Shown here piece by piece: positions 43,911 through 51,875 of a DNA stretch of 64,000 nt. The first letter of the stretch is position 1. Each line of letters begins with the position of its first letter. Position numbers and translations under genes: made by a program. This DNA comes from JBMNMS01 sp050953445 (GTDB lineage Bacteria > Bacillota > Clostridia > Peptostreptococcales > Anaerovoracaceae). The DNA is taken from the NCBI GenBank assembly GCA_050953445.1, contig JBMNMS010000001.1, forward strand, positions 1,178,001 to 1,242,000. The letters are read 5' to 3'. The notes below the pieces were generated by a model. That model searched no databases. It worked only from the letters and a program-made list of their open reading frames with translations, and was not told the origin of the DNA.

Positions 43911-44688
43911 TCTATTAGTACCGTATCTTAAGGGACGGCATATTACCAACAACTATACCATGCCTACGGCCTATATTCCCCTTATGGACGAAGGGCGTCT
44001 GTTTTATATTGATGGAGAAGGACTATTTTTTCTCGTAGATATGGACAATTACTATAGATTCTATTATCATCTGAATGATGCTGAAAAGACCTTCTCGATT
44101 TCTTCTGACAAGCCCCTTGTTGCCGAGGTTGCTTTTCAAAAGGGAAAAATCCCACCGGAGATAGTATCCGGATGCTTGTTGAAATCCGGGTTTACTCAGA
44201 AGGTGAAAAGGGTTAGAATGAAGGCTGATAATGATGAATTCCTGGTGGGAGAACAATCCCTTACCCTTACTTTTATAAGGGTGGAAGAAGCAGGTAGGGA
44301 GCAGCATGGGGAGGTTGTTGAGTTTTTACAGGAAAACTTTCATCCTTTAACCGGTTTTTTATCCTCAAAGGAAGACGTTAGGATTTCCATTGAACGGGGG
44401 GAAGTGTTGTGCGCTTATGAGGGGATGGGCAAGGATCTGGTCGGTGTTCTCCATATGGGGATAAATAAAAGAAATACAGACCTACTACATATTGCGGTTG
44501 CAAAACATGCCAGAAAGCGCGGGATTGGTGAAACCCTATTGCTGAAGTGGAAGGATACCGCAGAAAAAAGAGGCGTGGAAAACTATATTATATGGGTCGG
44601 GGATGATAACCTGGCTGCTCGTACTTTATATGAAAAGGTAGGATTTAAAGAGGATGGCTATCAGTCTTTAACCCTCCTTCATAGATGA
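43876..44688 (+). CDS. Two-part GNAT-family acyltransferase
   Basis: 270 residues; ATG 43876 lies inside the end of the adenylation gene (35-bp overlap, 'gaggaggag' upstream), so the two are translationally coupled. The N-terminal ~125 residues are unlike known domains I can name. The C-terminal half is a GNAT domain, with the acyl-CoA loop 'VAKHARKRGIGETLLLKW' and 'NLAARTLYEKVGFKEDGYQ'. It probably acylates an amino group, perhaps of the amino acid handled by the carrier or of a sugar amine. No gene of this kind is in standard dlt operons. Confidence 0.82.
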   Translation: MEKIENLIQLNDLLVPYLKGRHITNNYTMPTAYIPLMDEGRLFYIDGEGLFFLVDMDNYYRFYYHLNDAEKTFSISSDKPLVAEVAFQKGKIPPEIVSGCLLKSGFTQKVKRVRMKADNDEFLVGEQSLTLTFIRVEEAGREQHGEVVEFLQENFHPLTGFLSSKEDVRISIERGEVLCAYEGMGKDLVGVLHMGINKRNTDLLHIAVAKHARKRGIGETLLLKWKDTAEKRGVENYIIWVGDDNLAARTLYEKVGFKEDGYQSLTLLHR

Positions 44689-44723
44689 GGCATATCAAAT
44701 TAAAATCTCAGGAGAAAAGAAAC

Positions 44724-44948
44724 ATGAAAGAAACCATACTTGAAATACTGGCTGACATTCATCCCGATGTGGACTTTGAAAATGAGGAGAACCTAATAGA
44801 AGATGGGGTTTTAGACTCCTTTGACATGGTTACTTTAGTCATGGAGTTGAACGATGCTTTTGACATAGAAATCGGCGTTATTCACATGATTCCGGAGAAT
44901 TTCAATTCGGTTCAGGCTATGGTTACGCTGATAGAGTCGCTTAACTAG
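44724..44948 (+). CDS. Acyl/aminoacyl carrier protein (DltC-like)
   Basis: 74 residues from ATG 44724 with 'caggag' upstream; an earlier in-frame ATG at 44685 lacks a ribosome binding site. The phosphopantetheine attachment motif is Asp31-Ser32-Phe in 'GVLDSFDMVTLVMEL', followed by the DltC/ACP pattern 'FDIEIGV...IPENFNSVQAMVTLIE' (blocks). Size and position between adenylation enzyme and MBOAT match DltC. Confidence 0.9.
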   Translation: MKETILEILADIHPDVDFENEENLIEDGVLDSFDMVTLVMELNDAFDIEIGVIHMIPENFNSVQAMVTLIESLN

Positions 44949-44963
44949 TTGAAAGGATGTTAA

Positions 44964-46538
44964 ATGTCTTATACCTCTTTGGCCTTCATTCCATTTATCT
45001 TGATATCCATAGCGGGATACTTTTTAGTGCCTAAGGAGTATCGTTGGATTATGCTGCTGGTATCAAGTTACATATTTTATATGTTCTCTGGCTTTAAGCA
45101 AATTGCCTTCCTTTTATTGACCACCCTTACCACCTTTGTGGCCGCATTGCTTCTTGAAAAATGCAATGGTCGTATGGATTTAACCATGGAAAAGGAAGAG
45201 AGGAAGAGACTCCAAAGAATTGTCAAAAGGGACAAGAAACTCATAGTCTTTATCTGCCTTATGCTGGATTTCGGTATACTGGCATTTCTTAAGTATTATA
45301 ATTTTGTGGCGGAATCAATAAATGATTTGCTTAGAATATCGGTAGATGGGGGAGCCCTTCCTATCTATAATCTGCTTCTTCCCCTGGGGATTTCCTTCTA
45401 TACATTCCAATCTGCCGGATATGTGATAGATGTTTATCGTGGGAAATATAAGGCGGATCGCCACATAGGCAAATTTGCACTTTTCGTATCCTTTTTTCCT
45501 CAGCTGATACAGGGGCCCATCGGCAGACACGATAGATTAGCCCATCAGCTATACGCGCCTAATCAATGGGATAGTACCCGGGCTAAATATGGAATTCAAA
45601 GGATGCTTTGGGGCTACTTCAAGAAAATGGTCATAGCTGACCGAGCTGCTGTTCTGGTAGGGACAGTTTTTTCCGGATATGAGGATTACGGTGGGGCTGT
45701 AATATTTACCTCAGTATTATTTTACAGCGTTCTAATATACTGCGATTTTTCCGGAGGAATTGATATCTCCCTTGGGATTGCTCAAATTTTGGGTATATAC
45801 ATGGATGAAAATTTCAGAAGGCCTTTTTTTGCCACATCCATAGCCGATTTTTGGAGAAGATGGCATATTACCCTTGGGACCTGGCTGAAGGATTATCTCT
45901 TTTACCCTATCACTCTTTCAAAAACCATGGGAACCTTTGGAAGAGCGTGCAGGCAGAAATTTGGAAACGAGCGTGGAAAGATTATTCCCGTAAGTCTTGC
46001 TACTTTTTTGGTATATATCGTTGTAGGACTTTGGCATGGAGCAAGCTGGAAATACATAGCATTTGGCCTTTATAGCGGGTCCATAATAACCTTTTCATTA
46101 GTGTTTGAAAATCGTTATTTGGTTATCAAACAAAAGCTTGGAATCAAGGATGGGAAGGCATGGCATATATTCAGCGTTTTCCGGACATTATTCCTTGTAT
46201 GCATAGGGAGATACTTTTCACGAGCCGACAGCTTTATGTCGGCAATTCATATGCTAAGGAGAACCTTTTTTCATTTTGAACCTATGGAGATGTTTAATGG
46301 AACTCTGTTACAATTAGGCCTTACATTTAACGATTTCATAATAATTATCGCTGGATCAATGGTGTTGTTCACATCTGATTATCTTGCGGAAAAGGGTGTG
46401 GATATAAAAAGGAACCTGGAAACCAAGCCGTTTCTACTCCAATGGGCAGTGATGGTAGCGGCTTTGTGTGCGATTCTTTTTTTGGGAATATATTCGGAAG
46501 GATATACCGGGGTGGAATTCATTTATGCACAATTTTAG
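44964..46538 (+). CDS. MBOAT-family O-acyltransferase (DltB/AlgI-like)
   Basis: 524 residues, about ten to twelve membrane helices. MBOAT features: 'LLPLGISFYTFQSAGYVIDVYRG', 'FPQLIQGPIGRHD', 'FWRRWHITLGTWLKDYLFYP' and the catalytic His358 in 'VGLWHGASW'. In Dlt and alginate systems such proteins pass an acyl group across the membrane to a wall polymer. Longer than DltB (~400) and nearer to AlgI/PatA in length, so the recipient may be a polysaccharide. Lies 15 bp after the carrier gene. Confidence 0.92.
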   Translation: MSYTSLAFIPFILISIAGYFLVPKEYRWIMLLVSSYIFYMFSGFKQIAFLLLTTLTTFVAALLLEKCNGRMDLTMEKEERKRLQRIVKRDKKLIVFICLMLDFGILAFLKYYNFVAESINDLLRISVDGGALPIYNLLLPLGISFYTFQSAGYVIDVYRGKYKADRHIGKFALFVSFFPQLIQGPIGRHDRLAHQLYAPNQWDSTRAKYGIQRMLWGYFKKMVIADRAAVLVGTVFSGYEDYGGAVIFTSVLFYSVLIYCDFSGGIDISLGIAQILGIYMDENFRRPFFATSIADFWRRWHITLGTWLKDYLFYPITLSKTMGTFGRACRQKFGNERGKIIPVSLATFLVYIVVGLWHGASWKYIAFGLYSGSIITFSLVFENRYLVIKQKLGIKDGKAWHIFSVFRTLFLVCIGRYFSRADSFMSAIHMLRRTFFHFEPMEMFNGTLLQLGLTFNDFIIIIAGSMVLFTSDYLAEKGVDIKRNLETKPFLLQWAVMVAALCAILFLGIYSEGYTGVEFIYAQF

Positions 46539-46553
46539 CAGGAGGACAAGCCT

Positions 46554-48410
46554 ATGAATTCTAAAAAATGGTTGGCGGCTTTTGCCCTAACGATTATCAT
46601 ATTGATAGGTGCCGTAGCGGCTTTCAATATTTACACAGACCCCTTCGGAGTTTTTGGTGATAGACACTATAATTGGTATTCCAACAGCATGACACAGAAT
46701 CCCAGGGTTGCTAAAATCGAATATCTGGATAAAAATCATGGGAAGTATGACTCCTATATTCTGGGAGCTTCGGGGACAAGCGCTCTATCCCCTCAGGTTT
46801 TAGAGGAATACACAGGAGATAAATACTACAATCTTTTTGTGTATGGTGCCGATATGTATGATACGGTTCAAATGGCTTCATATGTTTTAGAAAATTATAA
46901 GGTGAAAAATATCATTTTGAATCTGGCAATTTCAAGTGCTGCCACCTATCAAGGGGAAAAGGATGGTCCTACCCAGTACATGCACGCAAAGGTTACGGGA
47001 GGATCCACGATAAATTTTTATAGCAGGTATTTAACCGCTAACCCGAACTATGGTGTTGCTAAAATAAGAGATAAGAGGGCGGACACTTATCTGCAGCAGC
47101 CCTTTGATGTTTTTAATGTGGCGGATGGAACTTACGACAAGTCTTCAAGAGATGTGGAAGCTTTCGGAGAATTAGAGGAGTATTTTAGCAAATACCCCAC
47201 ATTCTTAGGTTTTGAACCGGTTCCAAAGGGATTGGGATATATCGATGAATGTATTGAAAGTGTAAGAATGATTAAAGGCATGTGTAGTGATAAGGGTGTG
47301 GAGCTGACAGTATTGTTTTCGCCTATGTATGGACCGGATTCCTTGAGCTATTCGCCGGAAGCCATTAAAAAATTGATAAAAGGCATGGCCGATGTTACCG
47401 GGTTTTGGGATTTTACTCTGAGTTCCATCAGTTATGATCCCAGGTATTTTTATGATACCACCCATTTTAGAAATGATGTGGGTAGGATGATGCTCGCCAG
47501 AATGTATGGGGATGATAAAGTTTTTCTCCCCGATGATATAGGATTCTTTGTCACCGGGAATAATGTGGAGGATCGGGTTGAGCAGCTGGAGGGGCACCTG
47601 AATTTTATGGAGGGCAATATAAGGGAGGGACGGCTTCCCGTAGAAACTAAATCCGCCCATGTTCCCATTTTGATGTATCATCACCTGGATGAGAGAGGTA
47701 AGGATTCGACGACTATTTCACCGGCCATGTTTGAAAAACATATCAAGGCTCTTTGGGATGCGGGGTATGAAGGGGTACTGCCCCAGGATCTGATAGATTA
47801 TGTGGAAAAGGGAAGGGAGCTCCCTCAAAAACCGGTTCTTATCACCTTTGACGATGGATATATGAGCAACTACGAAATCGCATATCCGATTTTAAAGAAA
47901 TATAATATGAAGGCCACAATTTTTGTCATAGGGGTTACCGCAGGCCAGAATTACTACAAGGGTACCGGGAGAGAGATAATACCCCATTTTGGGGAAAAGG
48001 AGATGAGAGAAATGACTAACTCAGGTCTAATATCCATTCAAAGCCACACCTTTGATATGCATCAGTCAGAGGAAATGGATGGACCCGGGTATCGAAAAGG
48101 GGTTTTAAGAAAGATCGATGAGGGGGAAGATGAATATATTGAGGCTTTTATGAAGGACATGGAGAAATCAAAAAGCCGGATAAAAGAAGCTACCGGCAGG
48201 GATGCCACAGCTTTGGCCTATCCTAACGGGCTTTCAGACATGTTCAGCGAAGTGCTCTTGAATAAATGTGGGATAAAGGTTACACTATTGACAGATGATG
48301 GCACGAATACCATAGTGGTAGGATTGCCCCAAACCTTGAGGGGGATGAGGCGAATAAAGGCAAGCGATGATCTTCCACCGGAGGAATTGATTAGAAGAAT
48401 CCAAAATTGA
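46554..48410 (+). CDS. Fusion of SGNH/DltD-like acyl-transfer domain and CE4 polysaccharide deacetylase
   Basis: 618 residues. N-terminal membrane anchor (~6-27). Residues ~28-345 form an SGNH-hydrolase-like domain with nucleophile motif 'ILGASGTSAL' (Ser73) and a Asp301-x-x-His304 pair in 'YFYDTTHFRNDVG', the arrangement of DltD and AlgX-type partners of MBOATs. After a linker (~345-368) comes a NodB-type carbohydrate esterase 4 domain (~370-618): 'VPILMYHHL', metal Asp in 'ITFDDGY' (~433), 'SHTFDMH' (~497) and 'ALAYPNG'. The protein would act outside the membrane, adding or removing an acyl group and removing N-acetyl groups from the same glycan. 16 bp after the MBOAT gene; last gene of the cluster. 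Confidence 0.88.
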   Translation: MNSKKWLAAFALTIIILIGAVAAFNIYTDPFGVFGDRHYNWYSNSMTQNPRVAKIEYLDKNHGKYDSYILGASGTSALSPQVLEEYTGDKYYNLFVYGADMYDTVQMASYVLENYKVKNIILNLAISSAATYQGEKDGPTQYMHAKVTGGSTINFYSRYLTANPNYGVAKIRDKRADTYLQQPFDVFNVADGTYDKSSRDVEAFGELEEYFSKYPTFLGFEPVPKGLGYIDECIESVRMIKGMCSDKGVELTVLFSPMYGPDSLSYSPEAIKKLIKGMADVTGFWDFTLSSISYDPRYFYDTTHFRNDVGRMMLARMYGDDKVFLPDDIGFFVTGNNVEDRVEQLEGHLNFMEGNIREGRLPVETKSAHVPILMYHHLDERGKDSTTISPAMFEKHIKALWDAGYEGVLPQDLIDYVEKGRELPQKPVLITFDDGYMSNYEIAYPILKKYNMKATIFVIGVTAGQNYYKGTGREIIPHFGEKEMREMTNSGLISIQSHTFDMHQSEEMDGPGYRKGVLRKIDEGEDEYIEAFMKDMEKSKSRIKEATGRDATALAYPNGLSDMFSEVLLNKCGIKVTLLTDDGTNTIVVGLPQTLRGMRRIKASDDLPPEELIRRIQN

Positions 48411-48428
48411 TGATAGGACTGTAATATC

Positions 48429-48827
48429 TTGGAAGGGCAAGAAAGAGATTATTTATACATGAATACAGGGGTTTTGGCCTTCATGGGGGATGCTGTTTAT
48501 GAAATGTATGTGCGTCAGCGTCTCGTAGAAAGGGGTCAGATTCAGGGCGATAAGCTGCATTTTCAGGCGGTAAAATATGTAAGAGCGGAAAGTCAGGCGG
48601 AGGTGATGAAAGCTCTTATAGAGGATTTATCAGAGGAGGAGCTTGCCCTAATAAAACGTGCCCGAAATAAAAAAATAAACACAAAGCCTAAAAATGTTCA
48701 GCCTATGATCTATAAATGGGCTACTGCCTTTGAGGCTTTAATAGGCTATTTATATCTGTCGGGGCAGAAGGGGCGTTTAGAAGAATTTATGTTAAGGGCT
48801 TTTGAAAAAGGAGGGTGTGGGCAGTGA
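48429..48827 (+). CDS. mrnC: Mini-ribonuclease III
   Basis: 132 residues from TTG 48429; the family start 'NTGVLAFMGDAVYEMYVRQ' begins 11 residues in, so ATG 48459 is possible but would clip the N-terminal helix. RNase III-type catalytic Asp in 'GDAVYE' and Glu in 'AFEALIGYLYL'. No double-stranded RNA-binding domain, as usual for Mini-III, which matures 23S rRNA ends. It usually sits between cysS and thyX/rlmB; here the dlt-like cluster precedes it. The stop overlaps the thyA GTG. Confidence 0.93.
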   Translation: MEGQERDYLYMNTGVLAFMGDAVYEMYVRQRLVERGQIQGDKLHFQAVKYVRAESQAEVMKALIEDLSEEELALIKRARNKKINTKPKNVQPMIYKWATAFEALIGYLYLSGQKGRLEEFMLRAFEKGGCGQ

Positions 48828-49654
48828 GCAAAGCGGATAAGATTTTTGCGGAAATGTGCCGAAAAATAATAGATCATGGTTATTCCTCCCTGGGTCAAAC
48901 GGTGCGTGCCAGATGGGAGGATGGAACTCCTGCCCATACTTTAAAAATGTTCGGAGTTGTAAATCGCTATGATTTGGGGGAGGAGTTTCCGGCGTTGACT
49001 TTGAGGCCCACTGCGATAAAATCGGCAGTTGATGAGTTGTTGTGGATCTGGCAGAAGAAGTCAAATAGAATCAGTGAATTAGGTTCGCGAATATGGGATG
49101 CATGGGCAGATGAGGAGGGCACCATTGGGAAGGCCTACGGATATCAGTTGTCTATAAAGCACAAATACAGTGAGGGTGAATTCGATCAGGTGGATAAAGT
49201 TCTATATGATTTAAAACATAATCCATATAGCAGACGAATTATGACAAATATATATAATTTTCAAGATCTCCATGAAATGGCTCTCTATCCTTGTGCATAC
49301 AGCATGACCTTCAATGTTACCGGTGATAGACTTAATGCTATTTTGAATCAAAGATCTCAGGATGTGCTGGTGGCAAACAATTGGAATGTAGTTCAATATG
49401 GGGTATTGGTAATGATGATGGCCCAGGTTAGTGGCTTGAAACCTGGGGAATTGGTCCACGTTATAGCAGATGCTCATATTTATGACAGGCATATACCCAT
49501 TGTGGAATCCCTGCTTAAAAGGCCGTCATTTACGGCGCCTAAGGTCACTTTAAATCCAGAGGTTAAAAATTTTTATGATTTTAAGCCGGAGGATGTGTGG
49601 GTGGAAAACTATGAAAAGAATCAGCAGATAAAAAATATTCCGGTGGCAATATGA
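48824..49654 (+). CDS. thyA: Thymidylate synthase (ThyA, clostridial type)
   Basis: 276 residues; GTG 48824 has 'aaaggaggg' ten bases upstream and forms a GTGA overlap with mrnC. Catalytic Cys157 in 'ALYPCAYSMTFNV', phosphate motif 'NQRSQDVL', substrate Asn in 'NWNVVQYGVLV' and 'HIYDRHIP'. The Cys is followed by Ala rather than the His of E. coli ThyA, which I regard as a form found in clostridial relatives. Makes dTMP using methylene-tetrahydrofolate and yields dihydrofolate, which the next gene product reduces. Confidence 0.94.
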   Translation: MSKADKIFAEMCRKIIDHGYSSLGQTVRARWEDGTPAHTLKMFGVVNRYDLGEEFPALTLRPTAIKSAVDELLWIWQKKSNRISELGSRIWDAWADEEGTIGKAYGYQLSIKHKYSEGEFDQVDKVLYDLKHNPYSRRIMTNIYNFQDLHEMALYPCAYSMTFNVTGDRLNAILNQRSQDVLVANNWNVVQYGVLVMMMAQVSGLKPGELVHVIADAHIYDRHIPIVESLLKRPSFTAPKVTLNPEVKNFYDFKPEDVWVENYEKNQQIKNIPVAI

Positions 49655-49662
49655 GGGGGAAA

Positions 49663-50169
49663 ATGAAAGCTATTGTAGCGGTTGATAGGAATTGGGGAAT
49701 AGGTCGTGATGGCAGGTTGTTGGTACACCTTCCCGGAGATTTAAAGTACTTTAAAGAAAAGACAAAGGGGAAGGTTGTGGTCATGGGCAGAGCGACTTTG
49801 GAATCCCTGCCTGGGGGAAAGCCTTTGAAGGACAGAGTGAATATAGTGTTGTCCAGGAACGAGAAATACGATGCGGATTGCTCCATATGCCATTCCAGGG
49901 AGGATTTGTTTGAAATCATAAAGAGGTATGATGAAGAAGACGTCTATATCATTGGTGGCGAGGATGTGTACAGACAGTTTTTGCCCTATTGCGATGTGGT
50001 GTATGTGACTAAAATAGCAGAAAATTTTCCTGCGGATAATTATTTTGAAAACCTGGAAAAGCATCCCCAGTGGATGCAGGTATGGGAAAGTGAACAGCAA
50101 GAAGAAAAGGGCATTAAATACGTTTTTACAGAATATCGCAGATCAACAAAAGGGAAGGCGAAGGTATGA
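49663..50169 (+). CDS. folA: Dihydrofolate reductase
   Basis: 168 residues from ATG 49663 (family start 'MKAIVAVDRNWGIGRDG'); ATG 49651, overlapping thyA, is also possible. Key residues: acidic Asp in 'HLPGDLKYFKEKT', 'VVVMGRATLESLPGGKPL', 'NIVLSRN' and 'VYIIGGEDVYRQFLPYCD'. The Met20-loop 'PW' of most DHFRs is 'LV' here. Regenerates tetrahydrofolate for ThyA; both genes are in one transcript. Stop overlaps the rlmB ATG. Confidence 0.94.
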   Translation: MKAIVAVDRNWGIGRDGRLLVHLPGDLKYFKEKTKGKVVVMGRATLESLPGGKPLKDRVNIVLSRNEKYDADCSICHSREDLFEIIKRYDEEDVYIIGGEDVYRQFLPYCDVVYVTKIAENFPADNYFENLEKHPQWMQVWESEQQEEKGIKYVFTEYRRSTKGKAKV

Positions 50170-50954
50170 ACGATTTTATATACGGCAGAAATCCTGTGAT
50201 TGAGGCTCTTAAAAGCGGAAGGGACATAGATAAACTTCTGGTACAGAGGGGGGCTTCCGGATCGGTAAAAAAAATCGAGGCCATGGCTCGGGAACGAAAA
50301 ATAGTAATTCAGTACCTGGAAAGGAGCGCCTTGGCGCGAATTAGCGGGACCGACAGCCACCAGGGGGTTATAGCCTATGTTTCCCAATACCCTTATATGG
50401 ATTTAGATGAATTGCTTTTTCAAATAGAGGGTAATGGGGAAGAACCTTTTGTGGTGGTGTTGGATGAATTGGAGGATCCCCACAATTTAGGTGCCATTAT
50501 TAGGACTGCCGATGGGGCAGGTGTTCATGGAATAATAATAGGAAAACATAGATCCGTAGGGCTTACGCCCGCAGCAGTAAAAGCTTCTGCTGGTGCGGCG
50601 GAATATGTGCCTGTAGTCAAATCCGGAAACACCGTTCATACCATTGAAAAACTAAAGGACTCAGGATTGTGGATCTGTGGATGTGATATGGAAGGTGATG
50701 TTTATTGGGAAAGGGATTTGACCGGCCCTATAGGAATAGTGGTAGGTGGGGAAGGCTCCGGAATCGGAAGGCTTGCCAAACAGAAGTGTGATTTTATTGT
50801 ATCTATTCCAATGGAAGGAGGTGTAGATTCCCTCAACGCATCAAATGCTGCAGCCATATTGATGTACGAGATAAAAAGGCAAAGGGCGGTAAAGGAAAAG
50901 AAATTGACAATGTATGACAGGGGTAAAGAAGATGAAGGGAAGAATCAAGGATAA
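50166..50954 (+). CDS. rlmB: 23S rRNA 2'-O-ribose methyltransferase, TrmH/SpoU family
   Basis: 262 residues: N-terminal substrate-binding domain ('YGRNPVIEAL...') and a C-terminal SPOUT knot with the three family motifs 'DELEDPHNLGAIIRTADGAG', 'GIVVGGEGSGIGRLAK' and 'IPMEGGVDSLNASNAAAILMYE' (blocks). Length and position upstream of sigH match RlmB of Bacillota. Overlaps folA by 4 bp and sigH by about 23 bp. Confidence 0.94.
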   Translation: MNDFIYGRNPVIEALKSGRDIDKLLVQRGASGSVKKIEAMARERKIVIQYLERSALARISGTDSHQGVIAYVSQYPYMDLDELLFQIEGNGEEPFVVVLDELEDPHNLGAIIRTADGAGVHGIIIGKHRSVGLTPAAVKASAGAAEYVPVVKSGNTVHTIEKLKDSGLWICGCDMEGDVYWERDLTGPIGIVVGGEGSGIGRLAKQKCDFIVSIPMEGGVDSLNASNAAAILMYEIKRQRAVKEKKLTMYDRGKEDEGKNQG

Positions 50955-51552
50955 TATAGGGGAGACCGAATTAATAGAAAGGGCGCAGAAGGGAGACAGC
51001 GAGGCGGAAGAATATCTGATTAGAAAGTATAAAAATATGGTCAGGATGAAAGCCCAACCCTACTTTATTGCAGGTGCGGACAGGGATGATATTGTTCAGG
51101 AGGGAATGATAGGACTATTCAAGGCAATCCGCAGCTATAGCGGTGATAGGCATGCTTCATTCAAGACCTTTGCCGAGTTGTGTATAAGCCGTCAAATCAT
51201 AACGGCCATAAAAACTGCCGGCCGCCAGAAACATAAGCCTCTAAACACCTATATTTCTTTGTCCCATCCCATATTTGAGGATTCGGATACGGAAACTTTT
51301 GGTGAAACCCTTTATTCAAACAGCAATACCGATCCGGAAGCCCGGTTGCTATTGAAGGAAGTGGTGGATTTTGTGGGGATAAATGGAGGGAAGATATTCA
51401 GCGAAATGGAGCTCAAGGTATGGAGTGAATATATGCAAGGCAAGAGTCCTACGGATATATCAAAGATTATTAACAAGCCCACTAAATCCGTAGAAAATGC
51501 AATCCAAAGGTCGAAGCGTAAGTTGGAAAGTTATTTGTCGGGGGATAATTGA
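50932..51552 (+). CDS. sigH: RNA polymerase sigma factor SigH
   Basis: 206 residues from ATG 50932, with 'aggggtaaag' upstream; an in-frame ATG at 50914 is possible. Sigma-70 region 2 ('AEEYLIRKYKNMVRMKAQPYFIAGADRDDIVQEGMIGLFKAIRSY' as key pattern, 'FKTFAELCISRQIITAIKTAGRQKH') and region 4 ('FSEMELKVWSEYMQGKSPTDISKII', 'VENAIQRSKRKL'). SigH drives entry into sporulation and competence in Bacillota. Conserved location between rlmB and the secE-nusG block. Confidence 0.95.
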   Translation: MKGRIKDNIGETELIERAQKGDSEAEEYLIRKYKNMVRMKAQPYFIAGADRDDIVQEGMIGLFKAIRSYSGDRHASFKTFAELCISRQIITAIKTAGRQKHKPLNTYISLSHPIFEDSDTETFGETLYSNSNTDPEARLLLKEVVDFVGINGGKIFSEMELKVWSEYMQGKSPTDISKIINKPTKSVENAIQRSKRKLESYLSGDN

Positions 51553-51591
51553 GCCAAGGGTAAAATGGATTGGAACCAGGGGAAATATGTA

Positions 51592-51620
51592 TTGACATGG
51601 CCGAGTCGGTGGGGTAAAAT
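51592..51620 (+). promoter_or_regulatory. Strong promoter of tRNA-Thr/tuf
   Basis: -35 TTGACA (51592-51597), 17-bp spacer, -10 TAAAAT (51615-51620), 30 bp before the tRNA. Near-consensus sigma-A promoter for the tRNA and, by read-through, tuf. Confidence 0.88.
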
Positions 51621-51649
51621 GTTAAACGTGTCAGGCATACGGCTTTTGC

Positions 51650-51725
51650 GCTGTTGTAGCTCAGTAGGTAGAGCACGTCATTGGTAATGACGAGGTAGGC
51701 AGTTCGAATCTGCTCAACAGCTCCA
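51650..51725 (+). tRNA. tRNA-Thr (anticodon GGT)
   Basis: 76 nt with encoded CCA. Acceptor gctgttg/caacagc, D arm 'gctcagtaggtagagc', anticodon stem cgtca/tgacg with loop ttGGTaa, T arm 'ggcagttcgaatctgct'. It directly precedes tuf, as tRNA genes precede tufB in some other bacteria. Confidence 0.96.
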
Positions 51726-51736
51726 GCTCATACGAG

Positions 51737-51776
51737 GGACATTCTTCACTGACAATTAATGACGTGGAGAATGTCC
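51737..51776 (+). promoter_or_regulatory. Long hairpin between tRNA-Thr and tuf
   Basis: Thirteen-pair stem ggacattcttcac (51737-51749) with gtggagaatgtcc (51764-51776), one G-T pair, 14-nt loop; followed by 'tatgtgttt', not a full T run. It may be a partial terminator or an RNA-processing site that frees the tRNA from the tuf mRNA. The remaining ~100-nt tuf leader has no RNA class I recognise. Confidence 0.7.
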
Positions 51777-51875
51777 TATGTGTTTAAAATGATACATACG
51801 TCGCAAGGCTGACGAGCCCCCTAAGGCGAATGTATAGAACTCACCTTAAAATGCATTTTATAGGAGGAAAAATCA

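Noticed and set aside
48824..49654. ThyA with Ala instead of His after the catalytic Cys as a dead or novel enzyme
   Set aside because: The remaining active-site motifs are intact and I recall the PCAY form from clostridial ThyA; it is a lineage feature.
49663..50169. DHFR lacking the Met20-loop Pro-Trp as resistant or non-functional
   Set aside because: The catalytic Asp and NADPH motifs are present, and this loop form is familiar in clostridial DHFRs.
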